From the NCBI GenBank assembly GCA_031549965.1, contig JAVBPB010000079.1, forward strand, positions 1 through 62,442: a stretch of DNA of 62,442 bases, in the 5' to 3' direction. Made by a program: the position numbers and the translations under genes. Under the pieces are notes generated by a model, which had not been told where the DNA came from, did no database searches, and saw only the letters and a program-made list of their open reading frames with translations. Origin of the DNA: JAVBPB01 sp031549965. GTDB lineage: Bacteria; Bacillota; Clostridia; Lachnospirales; Lachnospiraceae. This document shows, one piece after another, positions 28,032-37,199 of the stretch (its first letter is position 1; each line of letters starts with the position of its first letter).

Positions 28032-29099
28032 TTGAGAAAAATTTCTGTTGATTCAATTAAGGGAAAAGAAGTACTTGCAAAAGAAATATTAACTGGATTA
28101 AATCTTATTTTAATGAGAGAAGGTACAATTTTAAAAGTAGAATACAAAGAAAAGCTAAAAGAGCTGGGAATTGATTATATATATGTGGAAGATGAGTTTT
28201 CCAAAGATATTAATATTGAAAATGAGGTTTTGATTAAAATTAAAAATCAATGCCAAAATGCGGTACAAATAACTTTGGAGAAGTATGCATATTTTGGAAA
28301 TGCACAGCTTGAGAAATTAAAGGAAATTGCTGAAGAAATTATATATGATATTTTGGAAGAGCCAAAGATTATGTTTAGCATGTATTCTATAAGAAAAAAA
28401 AGTCAGGCGGAGTATGATCATTCTATTAACGTATGTACATTGTCTGTAATTATTGCTTTAAAAATGAAAATTTCAAAATTAAAAGTAAGGGAAATAGCAA
28501 TCGGAGGTTTATTACACGATATTGGTTACAATTATGTCACAGCAGATTATAAGGATAAGATGACAGTGGATTTAACCAAGGAAGAAATATCAGATGTAAA
28601 AAAGCATGTTATCTATGGATATTCAGCCATTGAAAAAGAGGAATGGCTAAGTCAGGTATCCAAGGACATTATTTTATATCATCACGAAAAATTAGATGGT
28701 TCAGGTTATCCATTTAAGTTAAAAGGTGATAAGATTAAGATAGGCAGTAGAATTGTGGCTGTGGCTGATAAGTTTGACAGAATGATTTATGGAGCAGGCG
28801 TATCAGTATATAAAGTTCATGAGGCTATTGAATATATTATGAGTAAAAGCGGTATATGGTATGATATAGAGGTGGTTAAAATTTTTATGGATTCCGTTGC
28901 AGCTTATCCAACGGGTATTTTTGTAATAACTAATGAAGGTGAAAAGGGTATTATTATAAAGCAAAATAATGGTTTTCCAACAAGACCGGTTGTAAGAATT
29001 ATTAAAGATAAAGATGATAATAATATTGACGGTATAGTTGTAAAAGATTTAACAAAGCATTTGACTATATTTATAAGGGATACAATGGAAACTTTATAG
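28032..29099 (+). CDS. HD-GYP domain protein (probable c-di-GMP phosphodiesterase)
   Basis: About 355 residues. An N-terminal DUF3391-like segment is followed by an HD domain (HDIGYN) and the GYP signature HHEKLDGSGYP, then a short C-terminal beta domain (PTGIFVITNEGEKG). HD-GYP proteins hydrolyse cyclic di-GMP and often bear on motility, relevant given the flagellar genes here. The start chosen is TTG 28032, seven bases after GGAGG; the in-frame ATG 28008 precedes that SD. Confidence 0.88.
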   Translation: MRKISVDSIKGKEVLAKEILTGLNLILMREGTILKVEYKEKLKELGIDYIYVEDEFSKDINIENEVLIKIKNQCQNAVQITLEKYAYFGNAQLEKLKEIAEEIIYDILEEPKIMFSMYSIRKKSQAEYDHSINVCTLSVIIALKMKISKLKVREIAIGGLLHDIGYNYVTADYKDKMTVDLTKEEISDVKKHVIYGYSAIEKEEWLSQVSKDIILYHHEKLDGSGYPFKLKGDKIKIGSRIVAVADKFDRMIYGAGVSVYKVHEAIEYIMSKSGIWYDIEVVKIFMDSVAAYPTGIFVITNEGEKGIIIKQNNGFPTRPVVRIIKDKDDNNIDGIVVKDLTKHLTIFIRDTMETL

Positions 29100-29118
29100 T
29101 TAAATATAAAATTATCTC

Positions 29119-29147
29119 TTGCAAAAAGGAAAATACTAGTATATAAT
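29119..29147 (+). promoter_or_regulatory. Promoter of the T-box/serS transcript
   Basis: TTGCAA (29119-29124), 17-bp spacer, TATAAT (29142-29147), placing the start a few bases before the T-box leader. Confidence 0.7.
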
Positions 29148-29154
29148 GATTTTA

Positions 29155-29395
29155 ATTGTAAAAGTAAATATTATGAATGATGGCATTGATGAAAGCTAAG
29201 ATTTTGGATGCATTACAGAGAGTCGGTGGATGCTGTGAACCGATATGCAAAAAGATTGTTCCACTTTCGGAGTCGCTGGTGATGAATCAGAAGGGTGGTA
29301 TCCTTTACAATACTTCAAGAGGTTAATGTAAATTAACAATTTGGGTGGCAACGCGGATTCTTTCGTCCCATTTTTTGGGGCGAAAGAATTTTTTT
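29155..29395 (+). promoter_or_regulatory. T-box riboswitch (tRNA-Ser responsive) with terminator
   Basis: A leader of about 240 nt. Stem I begins at AGAGAGTCGGTGG and has the AACCGA distal strand; the T-box proper is TGGGTGGCAACGCGG (29342-29356). A terminator with arms ATTCTTTCG...CGAAAGAAT follows (29358-29389), then seven Ts. The probable specifier is TCC (29260-29262), by analogy with the usual spacing before CTTTCGGAGT. Uncharged tRNA-Ser would stabilise the antiterminator and raise serS expression. Confidence 0.92.
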
Positions 29396-29452
29396 ATCTT
29401 ATAGTAAAATATTCTCTGTAAGATTTTTTTATTTCACAAGGAGGAAAGAAAT

Positions 29453-30736
29453 ATGATAGATATTAAATTATTTAGGAACAATTTTGAAGAAGTTGAAAAG
29501 GCTTTGGCAGCCAGAAATGAGACTTTTGATTTAAGTAAATTTAAATCACTTGATGAGAAAAGACGTGAACTATTAGGTGAAGTTGAAAAATTAAAAAATG
29601 AGCAAAATGTTGTATCTAAAAAAGTACCTCAAATGAAAAAGGCAGGCGAGGACGTATCGGTTATATTAGAAGAAATGAAGGTTTTATCTGATAAAATAAA
29701 GGGATTCGATATTCAAATCAGCGAAGTTGAAAAAGAGCTTGATGATTTTATGTTAACAATTCCAAATATTCCAAATCCTACGGTACCAGCAGGTAATACT
29801 GATGAGGACAATGTTGAAATAAGAAAGTTCGGAGAGCCGGCTAAATTTGATTTTGAACCTAAGGCACATTGGGATCTTGGCTCATATTTAGATATACTTG
29901 ATCCTGAAACAGCAGCAAAAACTACAGGTGCAAGATTTACTTTCTATAAAGGTTTAGGAGCAAGGCTTGAAAGAGCTATAATGAACTTCTTTTTGGATAC
30001 TCATGTTGACAAGCATGGTTATACAGAGGTTTTTCCTCCATTTATGGTTAGCAGGGAAAGTATGATTGGAACTGGACAATTACCAAAATTTGAGGAAGAT
30101 GCATATAAAGTATTAGGAGATGGTAAAGAGTATTTCTTAGTACCTACAGCCGAAGTTCCAGTTACTAATATGTATAGAGAGCAAATTCTTGATGGAGCTA
30201 ATTTACCTATTTTACACTGTGCTTACACAGCTTGTTTTAGAGCTGAAGCTGGATCTGCGGGAAGAGATACAAGAGGTTTAATAAGACAGCATCAGTTCAA
30301 TAAAGTTGAATTAGTTAAATTTACCAAACCTGAAGATTCATATGAAGAATTAGAAAAATTAACTAAAGACGCAGAGGATGTTCTACAATTATTAGGTCTT
30401 CCATACAGGGTTGTAAAGATATGTATTGGAGATTTAGGTTTTACAGCAGCAATGAAATACGATATTGAGGTTTGGATGCCAAGTTATAACAGGTATGTTG
30501 AAATCTCAAGCTGTAGTAATTTTGAAGAATTTCAGGCGAGAAGGGCAAATATTAAATATAAAGATAATGTAAAGGATAAAGCAAAGTTTGTGCATACTTT
30601 AAATGGTAGTGGTGTGGCAATAGGTCGTACTACAGCTGCAATTATTGAAAATTTCCAGAGAGCTGACGGAAGTATTGTAGTACCTAAGGTTTTAGTACCA
30701 TATATGGGTGGTGTTGAACTGATTTATAAGAAATAA
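29453..30736 (+). CDS. serS: Seryl-tRNA synthetase
   Basis: A 427-residue class II synthetase charging tRNA-Ser (and tRNA-Sec where present). The N-terminal tRNA-binding coiled coil spans about residues 25-105. Motif 2 is FRAEAGSAGRDTRGLIRQHQ and motif 3 is GSGVAIGRTTAAIIE. The SD is GGAGG. Controlled by the T-box immediately upstream. Three tRNA-Ser genes occur at the ends of this window. Confidence 0.98.
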   Translation: MIDIKLFRNNFEEVEKALAARNETFDLSKFKSLDEKRRELLGEVEKLKNEQNVVSKKVPQMKKAGEDVSVILEEMKVLSDKIKGFDIQISEVEKELDDFMLTIPNIPNPTVPAGNTDEDNVEIRKFGEPAKFDFEPKAHWDLGSYLDILDPETAAKTTGARFTFYKGLGARLERAIMNFFLDTHVDKHGYTEVFPPFMVSRESMIGTGQLPKFEEDAYKVLGDGKEYFLVPTAEVPVTNMYREQILDGANLPILHCAYTACFRAEAGSAGRDTRGLIRQHQFNKVELVKFTKPEDSYEELEKLTKDAEDVLQLLGLPYRVVKICIGDLGFTAAMKYDIEVWMPSYNRYVEISSCSNFEEFQARRANIKYKDNVKDKAKFVHTLNGSGVAIGRTTAAIIENFQRADGSIVVPKVLVPYMGGVELIYKK

Positions 30737-30775
30737 TTGTCTTTTCATTATGTTTAGGAAATGGCAGGTGAAAAC

Positions 30776-31663
30776 ATGCATAGTTATCTAAGGGCAATCG
30801 GATTTAGCCAAATTAAAAGCAGAAAAGATATGGATAATATTATTGGAAATATTTTAACTAATCCAACTGAAAAGTTTGTTACTAAAGTTAGTGATAATGC
30901 AGTAATTGCAGAGATATCAAAGGATTTTTCAGAACGAATGGGTATTACAATAAGAGGAGAATATGACGAAAAGGGATTTTTTCATATTGATCATTATTTT
31001 CCTCATTTTAGAGGTCAGGGTATAAGCTCTGAACAAGATATGACAATTAATAAAAAAATTGATACTGAAGCATACACGGGTATGTGTGATGACATGCGAA
31101 TTGGTGTTTCACTTATATTTTATGTACAAAATGTTGTTGATTACATTGATCTAAAGGTTTCTAATATGAAAACTGGATCCGTTATGCCGGTTACGTTATC
31201 TGGATTATCTCTTGAGGGTAAAATATTACTTCCATTAAGTAAGGATGATAGGCAGATCCGTAATAGAAATGCTGAGATTAAACAGCGTAATAGTTTGATC
31301 GCTGCGGCTAAAAAGGGTGATCAGGATGCAATTGACAGTTTGACAATAGATGATATTGATCTTTATGCCATTATTTCAAGGAGGATTAGAACTGAGGATA
31401 TTTATTCTATCGTTGATTCTACCTTTATTCCATTTGGTTCTGAGGCAGATAATTATGGTATAATTGGAGATATTACGGATTGTAGACTTTTGATAAATGA
31501 ATTTACTAAAGAGGAAGTTTATGATTTGTCTCTTAATTGTAATGATATGACCTTCAATGTTTGTATTAATAAGCTAGATTTGGTGGGTGAACCTGAGATT
31601 GGCAGAAGATTTAAGGGTAATATCTGGATGCAGGGGTTCATAAATTTTTCATTATCGACTTGA
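30776..31663 (+). CDS. DUF3881 family protein
   Basis: About 295 residues, starting MHSYLRAIGFSQIKS. It matches the uncharacterised DUF3881 family known from Lachnospiraceae, usually near serS. It looks soluble, with no signal or membrane segment. I chose ATG 30776, five bases after AGGTG (30766-30770); ATG 30761 is in frame but lies before that SD. Function unknown. Confidence 0.8.
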   Translation: MHSYLRAIGFSQIKSRKDMDNIIGNILTNPTEKFVTKVSDNAVIAEISKDFSERMGITIRGEYDEKGFFHIDHYFPHFRGQGISSEQDMTINKKIDTEAYTGMCDDMRIGVSLIFYVQNVVDYIDLKVSNMKTGSVMPVTLSGLSLEGKILLPLSKDDRQIRNRNAEIKQRNSLIAAAKKGDQDAIDSLTIDDIDLYAIISRRIRTEDIYSIVDSTFIPFGSEADNYGIIGDITDCRLLINEFTKEEVYDLSLNCNDMTFNVCINKLDLVGEPEIGRRFKGNIWMQGFINFSLST

Positions 31664-31688
31664 CTTAGTTATGAATAGATAGTAAAAT
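31660..31688 (+). promoter_or_regulatory. Promoter upstream of tRNA-Arg
   Basis: TTGACT (31660-31665), 17-bp spacer, TAAAAT (31683-31688), overlapping the DUF3881 stop codon. A hairpin at 31712-31749 lies between it and the tRNA, so it may serve the tRNA or a short separate RNA. Confidence 0.5.
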
Positions 31689-31711
31689 AGTGATGTGATT
31701 ATTAATAATTT

Positions 31712-31756
31712 GGAACTGCTGTTCTGATTTGATTGGTTTCAGCAGTTCCTTGTGTT
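31712..31756 (+). terminator. Terminator-like hairpin before tRNA-Arg
   Basis: A 10-bp stem GGAACTGCTG/CAGCAGTTCC with an 18-nt loop, followed by TTGTGTTTTTT. It would end the serS-DUF3881 transcript. Confidence 0.75.
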
Positions 31757-31777
31757 TTTTGTTTAAGGTTTTATTTT

Positions 31778-31849
31778 GTTTCCGTAGTTAAATGGATATA
31801 ACAGGGTCCTCCTAAGACTCAGTTGTGGGTTCGATCCCCGCCGGGAACA
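31778..31849 (+). tRNA. tRNA-Arg(CCT)
   Basis: A 72-nt tRNA. The acceptor GTTTCCG pairs with CGGGAAC (one G-T), the anticodon loop CTCCTAA gives CCT (reads AGG), and the T-loop is GTTCGATC. No encoded CCA. Confidence 0.92.
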
Positions 31850-31860
31850 CTCTAAATTAA

Positions 31861-31890
31861 GCCGATTGATTTATTAACAATTCAATCGGC
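31861..31890 (+). terminator. Hairpin after tRNA-Arg
   Basis: A 9-bp perfect stem GCCGATTGA/TCAATCGGC with a 12-nt loop directly after the tRNA. It lacks a T-run, so it may be a processing or stability hairpin rather than an efficient terminator. Confidence 0.5.
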
Positions 31891-31911
31891 TAAGTAAATA
31901 ACTATGTTTCT

Positions 31912-32057
31912 AATCTATTATGTTCTTTCAATACCTTCAAATCATCAATAGTACCTAAAATTGTCAATCATAGCATCTAATTCGCTTTCGGTTATATCCC
32001 TTTTTTCTAACCGTTTTGTATATCCAAATTTTATATATTTAAGTAAAAGTAAACCAA
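31912..32057 (-). pseudogene. Possible degraded coding remnant
   Basis: On the minus strand this stretch reads as protein-like sequence (KRLEKRDITESELDAMIDNF), then needs a +1 shift to continue as LGTIDDLKVLKEHNRLET and a stop at 31912. The two parts join smoothly, suggesting one frameshifted C-terminal remnant downstream of the DUF6774-like gene. I do not recognise the family and no start is visible. Confidence 0.3.
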
Positions 32058-32228
32058 TTAATTCAAATTTTGTGTATTACAGAATTCTTGACGTGCATCT
32101 ATAGTAGCAAGGGTGTCTCCCAGTTGAGTAAATATGCTGGCAAGCAGGCTTAACTCTTCTGAGGATTTGTCTTTTGAGATTGCTATAGCAATAGATGTGA
32201 CAAAAGTAACAAGTTCACAAGCATTCAT
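32058..32228 (-). CDS. DUF6774-like small protein
   Basis: A 56-residue protein, beginning MNACELVTFVTSIAIAIS and containing EELSLLASIFTQLGDTLATI. This helix pair resembles the DUF6774 family of small Lachnospiraceae proteins; function unknown. ATG 32228 is preceded by GAGGTG at an ideal distance. It is antisense to the surrounding genes, with a possible degraded remnant downstream. Confidence 0.65.
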   Translation of the reverse strand: MNACELVTFVTSIAIAISKDKSSEELSLLASIFTQLGDTLATIDARQEFCNTQNLN

Positions 32229-32463
32229 TTTATTCACCTCATTGTATTTTATGCAAGAAAAATGGTTATATACTAAAGATATTTTAAAAAGTTATCCTTT
32301 GCCTTCCAATCACAGTATATAATATCACAAAAAAGCATGGTATTTTATATAAGATTTTTACAGTACAAGTATTAAGATTACTATGATAAAATAAATCAAA
32401 GTAAGTTTAAGGTCCATTACTTAATTTAACAATGCAAATTAAATTGACTAGAGGAGGATGACT

Positions 32464-34335
32464 ATGAAAAGTAATTTATTAACTAAAAGCTTTTTAAAAA
32501 TGTTTGGTATGATATTAATAACTACCTGCATGATAGGATGCTTGGTAGCTTGTGGAGGAAATAAAGAAGAAACTACCACCACAATCGCTACTGAAAACGA
32601 AACCAAAGAACAAACAGAGACAAAAACTCAAGAAGAGACAAAAGTACAAGAAGAGACTGGGGCTGACAGTTCCATGAGAGCAGATCTTACGGCAATACAA
32701 CTGTCTAAACTTATGGGAAACGGAATTAACCTTGGTAATACTATGGAAGCATATGGCCATAAGGAATTAGGTACTAAAGCAGATATTTCAAAATACGAAA
32801 CCTTTTGGGGACAGCCAATTACTACTCAGGAAATGATTGATAGTATGAAAGAAGCAGGTTTTGATTCTTTAAGAATTCCAGTAGCATGGACCAATGGTAT
32901 GGATTTTGAAAGTGGAGATTACACTATTCGTAAGGAACTTTTAGACCGTGTCGAAGAAATTGTCAACTATGCTTTAAAGAATGACATGTATGTAATGGTA
33001 AATGATCACTGGGATGGAAGTTGGTGGGGAATGTTTGGATCAGCACAGCAGTCTACCCGTGATGAAGCTATGAAAATGTACGTATCAATGTGGACTCAAA
33101 TTGCTGAAAGATTTAAAAGTTATTCAGACTATCTTATTTTTGAATCTGCAAATGAGGAATTAGGTGACAGACTTAATGATGTTGATATCTGCAAAGATTC
33201 AGGTACCCTTTCTAAAGATGAGTGTTATGAAATGGCAAATAAAATCAATCAAAAATTTGTAGACACAATAAGAAGTACAGGTGGTAACAATAAAGAGCGT
33301 TTTCTTTTAATTGCCGGATATAATACAGATATAGAATCTACATGTGATGATCGATTTGCTATGCCAACTGACACTGCAAAGGATAAACTATTACTATCAG
33401 TTCATTATTATACCCCTTGGTCATATTGCGGTTCAAGCAGCATAACAAAATGGGGAAGAGTAAAGGACTATGAGGAACAAAACAGATTATTAGAAAAAAT
33501 GACAAAGTTTACAAAACAAGGCTATGGTATTGTTATAGGAGAATATGCGGTTTTAATTGAAGATGGAACAGTTAAAGAAAATATGTGTGACTTTTATAAT
33601 AATCTTTTAGATAATTGTGACATATATGGTTATACACCAATGTTATGGGATTGTAACAGCGTATTTAACCGAATAAAGATGGAATTTAATGATAATGATA
33701 TATCAGATGTGTTTTACTTTAGAAGTTATCAATCACAATCATCATTAACAGATGAAGCAATTGCTAATAAGGCAAAAGAAAATATGGAAAAGGCAATTAA
33801 AGCGGCACCTGAAACCTTTGATTCATCCATAGATATAGGAAATTTAGATGATGCAACAGCATGGCTTATGTTTACAAGTAGTGACTGGAGTCTTTCTTAT
33901 AGCGTGGGAGATGTTTATGATCCTGATAACAAATCAGAGGGTATTGTTGTTACAGATGCTAAGATAACCGGTGAAGGTACATATACAGTGGGTATTGATT
34001 TTACTAAAACAAGTGTTGGATTTGCCAGTGGTACTACATTCTCCGCTCTTGCAATTGCTAATGGGGAATTGTTGTATCCTGGATACGTAATTGATATTAA
34101 AGAGATTTTAATTAATGGAGAACCTTATGCCCTAAAAGGGAAACCTTATACAACCTCAGATGATGAAAAATGTACTCGTGTTAATTTGTATAATGAATGG
34201 GTAACCAGTATACCAGAAGAGATTCGTACAGCGGATAAAGATACTTCTAACGTTAAAGCAACAATTGTGGATAATGGAGATCTTTCCCATATTGAAACTA
34301 TTTCCATAACTTTTGATTACAAAAAGAATAACTAA
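32464..34335 (+). CDS. GH5 family glycanase, lipoprotein (cellulase-like)
   Basis: About 623 residues. A type II signal peptide with lipobox LVAC (Cys30) means membrane anchoring on the outer face. A Thr/Glu/Lys-rich linker follows, then a GH5 TIM barrel with acid/base Glu231 (ESANEE) and nucleophile Glu360 (VIGEYAV). From about residue 450 a separate beta-rich domain is present (DWSLSYSVGD, GEGTYTVGIDF, NEWVTSIPEE), probably carbohydrate-binding but not one I can assign. It likely cuts beta-1,4-glucan or related polysaccharide at the cell surface. ATG 32464 is placed by GAGGAGG six bases upstream. Confidence 0.85.
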   Translation: MKSNLLTKSFLKMFGMILITTCMIGCLVACGGNKEETTTTIATENETKEQTETKTQEETKVQEETGADSSMRADLTAIQLSKLMGNGINLGNTMEAYGHKELGTKADISKYETFWGQPITTQEMIDSMKEAGFDSLRIPVAWTNGMDFESGDYTIRKELLDRVEEIVNYALKNDMYVMVNDHWDGSWWGMFGSAQQSTRDEAMKMYVSMWTQIAERFKSYSDYLIFESANEELGDRLNDVDICKDSGTLSKDECYEMANKINQKFVDTIRSTGGNNKERFLLIAGYNTDIESTCDDRFAMPTDTAKDKLLLSVHYYTPWSYCGSSSITKWGRVKDYEEQNRLLEKMTKFTKQGYGIVIGEYAVLIEDGTVKENMCDFYNNLLDNCDIYGYTPMLWDCNSVFNRIKMEFNDNDISDVFYFRSYQSQSSLTDEAIANKAKENMEKAIKAAPETFDSSIDIGNLDDATAWLMFTSSDWSLSYSVGDVYDPDNKSEGIVVTDAKITGEGTYTVGIDFTKTSVGFASGTTFSALAIANGELLYPGYVIDIKEILINGEPYALKGKPYTTSDDEKCTRVNLYNEWVTSIPEEIRTADKDTSNVKATIVDNGDLSHIETISITFDYKKNN

Positions 34336-34342
34336 AAGTGAC

Positions 34343-34382
34343 ACCGTCTCATGGAAAGCTATATATGAGACGGTATTTTTTC
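34343..34382 (+). terminator. Terminator after the GH5 gene
   Basis: A perfect 10-bp stem ACCGTCTCAT/ATGAGACGGT with a 12-nt loop, followed by ATTTTTTC. The remaining spacer to 34614 is AT-rich and I see no confident element in it. Confidence 0.85.
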
Positions 34383-34614
34383 GTAAGCACTATTAAATTA
34401 CTGACAATTCCAATTTATTTAATGTAATAGTTAGAATATTTTGAAACAATCGAATTAGATATGTTTTAGCCGTAGAATCATATTATAATATTTAATAAAA
34501 ATTGTAATATTTAATTGTTATGTAGAAAGAAATATGATATTATTATGTGATAAGGATTTAGTACGAAGCTGTGTACTAATGTATTTTAAAATATTATACG
34601 TAGGAGTGTTTAGA

Positions 34615-36090
34615 ATGAAAAACAAAAAAAGTAATTTGGTATTTTATTGCATGTTTTTTCTTATTTCTATATTTGGAGAAATATACAGTTTTCTGAAATG
34701 TGATGAATATACAATAATAATTGTAAGTGCTATTATGATAATTGCTACATACCTTTTTTTAGATAAGATCGGTATAGAATATAATAAAAAATATAAAATA
34801 ATAACTAAAGAATTAAATAATAAATATGAAGAATTTAAAAAAATGGAAAAAGCTATTTATACAGCAACTAAAAATAGCAAAAATGAAATATTAGAAGAAA
34901 AGATTGATGAATTAACAAGTGTATGTAAAGATATTATTATCTGCCAAAAAGAAGTAGGTAAAGGAATTGTTAAGCATACAAAAGAAAATAATAATGAATT
35001 ATTTTCAAAAATGCAAAACACTAATAATATTGATAATATAATTAATACTAATACTACAATTAACTCTATAGATAAATCAACTCAAAAGATATATGAAGGT
35101 ATCAATGGCAGTAATCTAAATATGATATCAAAGATTAATGAGTTAATAAATTTATTAGAAGTTAATAGTATAAAAATGCATTATGATAAAGCGGAAGAAT
35201 CAAATTTAGTGTATACTGTTCCCGATAATGATCAGCCAGAGGATGTTAACATTATCAATCAACCAGAAGAGATAAGCTATACTAATAATTTCTCTGATTT
35301 TGAAGTAAGTGAAGAAAAATCTGAAGAAGTAAATGAATTTACGGATGTATCAGATTATTTAAATACTTTTGAAGATTCAAGTTTATTAGAAGAAGATAAT
35401 ATAGAAGATATAACAATTTCTGAAGATATTAATTTTGAAGATATGTTATTAGATGAACAAAATAGTATAGAAGATTTTGTTAGCATGGATTCAAATACTG
35501 ACAGTACGGAATTTAATGTGAATGAGATGTTTACACAAGATGAAGATGAAGATGTTGAAGCCGAAAACTATTCTAGTGAAACAAATTTAGAGTTACCATT
35601 AGATAATATTGGAGAACTTTTTATGCAGGAAGAATTGCCAGACATCCAACAGGAAGAAGCCATTGTGGAAGATATAATTCCTTTAATGGAGGAACAAGTT
35701 GAAGAGTTTGACATTTCAGATCTGCTAAGTCAACTGGATTATGGAGATAATGATTCGACTATACAAGAATCATCAAATGAAGATTTTAATATAGAAGATT
35801 TATTAAATGAAGTTAATGAACATGTTATGGAAGAAGATTTATTTGTACCACCAGTTGAAGAAATAAAAATAGAACCGGTAGTAATAGAAAAACCAGAGAT
35901 AAAACCGGTTTCTGGGAATGAAAATAAGCAATTAAGTCCAGATGAAATAGCTGCATTATTTGCACAGGCACAAACTCCTGCACCTGCTAAAGAGGAAAAG
36001 AAAACTCCTATAAAAGTTAATCCGGCAGATGCAAACAAGCAATTAAGTGCAGATGAGATAGCAGCGTTATTTGCTTCAATGGGACAATAG
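34615..36090 (+). CDS. Acidic membrane protein ending in two FliM-like motifs
   Basis: About 491 residues, no family recognised. The N-terminus has two hydrophobic segments (about 8-25 and 30-50), then a coiled coil, a long Glu/Asp-rich disordered region and a C-terminus with the motif NKQLSPDEIAALFA followed about 35 residues later by NKQLSADEIAALFA. The motif resembles LSQDEIDALL at the N-terminus of FliM and FliY, the segment that binds phosphorylated CheY. A link to chemotaxis or motor control is an inference. ATG 34615 is eight bases after GGAG; an upstream in-frame ATG (34534) has none. Confidence 0.6.
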   Translation: MKNKKSNLVFYCMFFLISIFGEIYSFLKCDEYTIIIVSAIMIIATYLFLDKIGIEYNKKYKIITKELNNKYEEFKKMEKAIYTATKNSKNEILEEKIDELTSVCKDIIICQKEVGKGIVKHTKENNNELFSKMQNTNNIDNIINTNTTINSIDKSTQKIYEGINGSNLNMISKINELINLLEVNSIKMHYDKAEESNLVYTVPDNDQPEDVNIINQPEEISYTNNFSDFEVSEEKSEEVNEFTDVSDYLNTFEDSSLLEEDNIEDITISEDINFEDMLLDEQNSIEDFVSMDSNTDSTEFNVNEMFTQDEDEDVEAENYSSETNLELPLDNIGELFMQEELPDIQQEEAIVEDIIPLMEEQVEEFDISDLLSQLDYGDNDSTIQESSNEDFNIEDLLNEVNEHVMEEDLFVPPVEEIKIEPVVIEKPEIKPVSGNENKQLSPDEIAALFAQAQTPAPAKEEKKTPIKVNPADANKQLSADEIAALFASMGQ

Positions 36091-36126
36091 TAAGATTTAT
36101 AAAACTGCATTTAAGTAGGTGAATAA

Positions 36127-37101
36127 ATGAATTATATAATTTTTGACCTTGAATGGAATCAAAGCCCAACAGGTAAGGAAGACGAAAATAAGGACATTCC
36201 TTTTGAAATTATTGAAATCGGTGCTGTGAAATTAGATAGTAACAAAAATATAGTTTCTAAATTTTCTGAATTTGTTAAGCCTCAGGTTTATGATGAAATG
36301 CATTTTATTACACAAGAGATTATTCATATTCGGATGGAAGAATTGGTTTTAGGAAAACCATTTGTAGAAGTAGTTAATGATTTTTTTGAGTGGTGTGGAG
36401 AGGATTATACATTCTGTACATGGGGCTCTATGGATTTAACGGAGATTCAACGAAATATGAGTTTCTACAATATGGAAAAGTTAGATGATAAACCTATAAA
36501 GTACTATAATATTCAAAAAATGTTTGGAATATTATTTGATGAAGATCAACAATGGAGAAATCTTGAATATGCTATTGATTATCTTAAGATTGAAAAAAAT
36601 AATCAGTTTCACAGGGCCTATTCGGATGCCTTATACACAGCATTAATTTTGCAAAAAATAGATTTAGAACTATTAGAAGAAAACTATTCCTTAGATTATT
36701 ACAACAACCCAAAATCTAAAGATGAAGAAGTTTATGTAAACTTTGATAATTATACAAAGTATGTATCAAGGGAATTTAAATCTAAAGTTGAAGCTTTATC
36801 TGATATGGAGGTAACTTCAACACAATGTTATAAATGCAATAAAAATACTGTAAAAAAGGTTGCATGGTTTTTAGGAAGTCCTTCTAGTTATTTTTCTTTA
36901 TCATTTTGTAATGAACATGGCTATTTAAGAGGAAAAATCAGAATTAAAAAGTCATTTGAAGGAAAGACCTATGTTGTTAAAACATTAAAACTAATTAGTG
37001 AGGAAGAAGCATCAAAAATATTCATGAGAAAAGACGATATAAGAGTAAGAAGAAGAAGAAAAAGAATTAATAAAAAAATAAGAAAAGCTTCTGCAAAATA
37101 A
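36127..37101 (+). CDS. DEDDh 3'-5' exonuclease family protein
   Basis: 324 residues. The exonuclease core has FDLEWNQ and EIIEIGAVKLD (first acidic pair), a central acidic block near TFCTWGSMDLTEI, and the final HRAYSDALYTA giving the His and Asp of the DEDDh set. The C-terminal part carries CYKC and a histidine, possibly a small zinc element, and an extremely basic tail (VRRRRKRINKKIRK) suited to RNA or DNA binding. Closest in style to KapD/inhibitor-of-KinA-type exonucleases; the substrate is not known. Confidence 0.8.
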   Translation: MNYIIFDLEWNQSPTGKEDENKDIPFEIIEIGAVKLDSNKNIVSKFSEFVKPQVYDEMHFITQEIIHIRMEELVLGKPFVEVVNDFFEWCGEDYTFCTWGSMDLTEIQRNMSFYNMEKLDDKPIKYYNIQKMFGILFDEDQQWRNLEYAIDYLKIEKNNQFHRAYSDALYTALILQKIDLELLEENYSLDYYNNPKSKDEEVYVNFDNYTKYVSREFKSKVEALSDMEVTSTQCYKCNKNTVKKVAWFLGSPSSYFSLSFCNEHGYLRGKIRIKKSFEGKTYVVKTLKLISEEEASKIFMRKDDIRVRRRRKRINKKIRKASAK

Positions 37102-37160
37102 AAACTTCATATAGTATATATTAGCTTTGTTTCAGCTTAATATATACTATATGAAGTTTT
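37101..37160. terminator. Long bidirectional terminator between convergent genes
   Basis: Arms 37101-37123 and 37138-37160 are complementary over 23 bp (AAAACTTCATATAGTATATA and onward), with a 14-nt loop and T-run on either strand. It serves the exonuclease gene (plus) and the carboxypeptidase gene (minus). Confidence 0.85.
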
Positions 37161-37199
37161 TTTAAAATTGTAAATTAAACATAATATTTATTTCTTACT

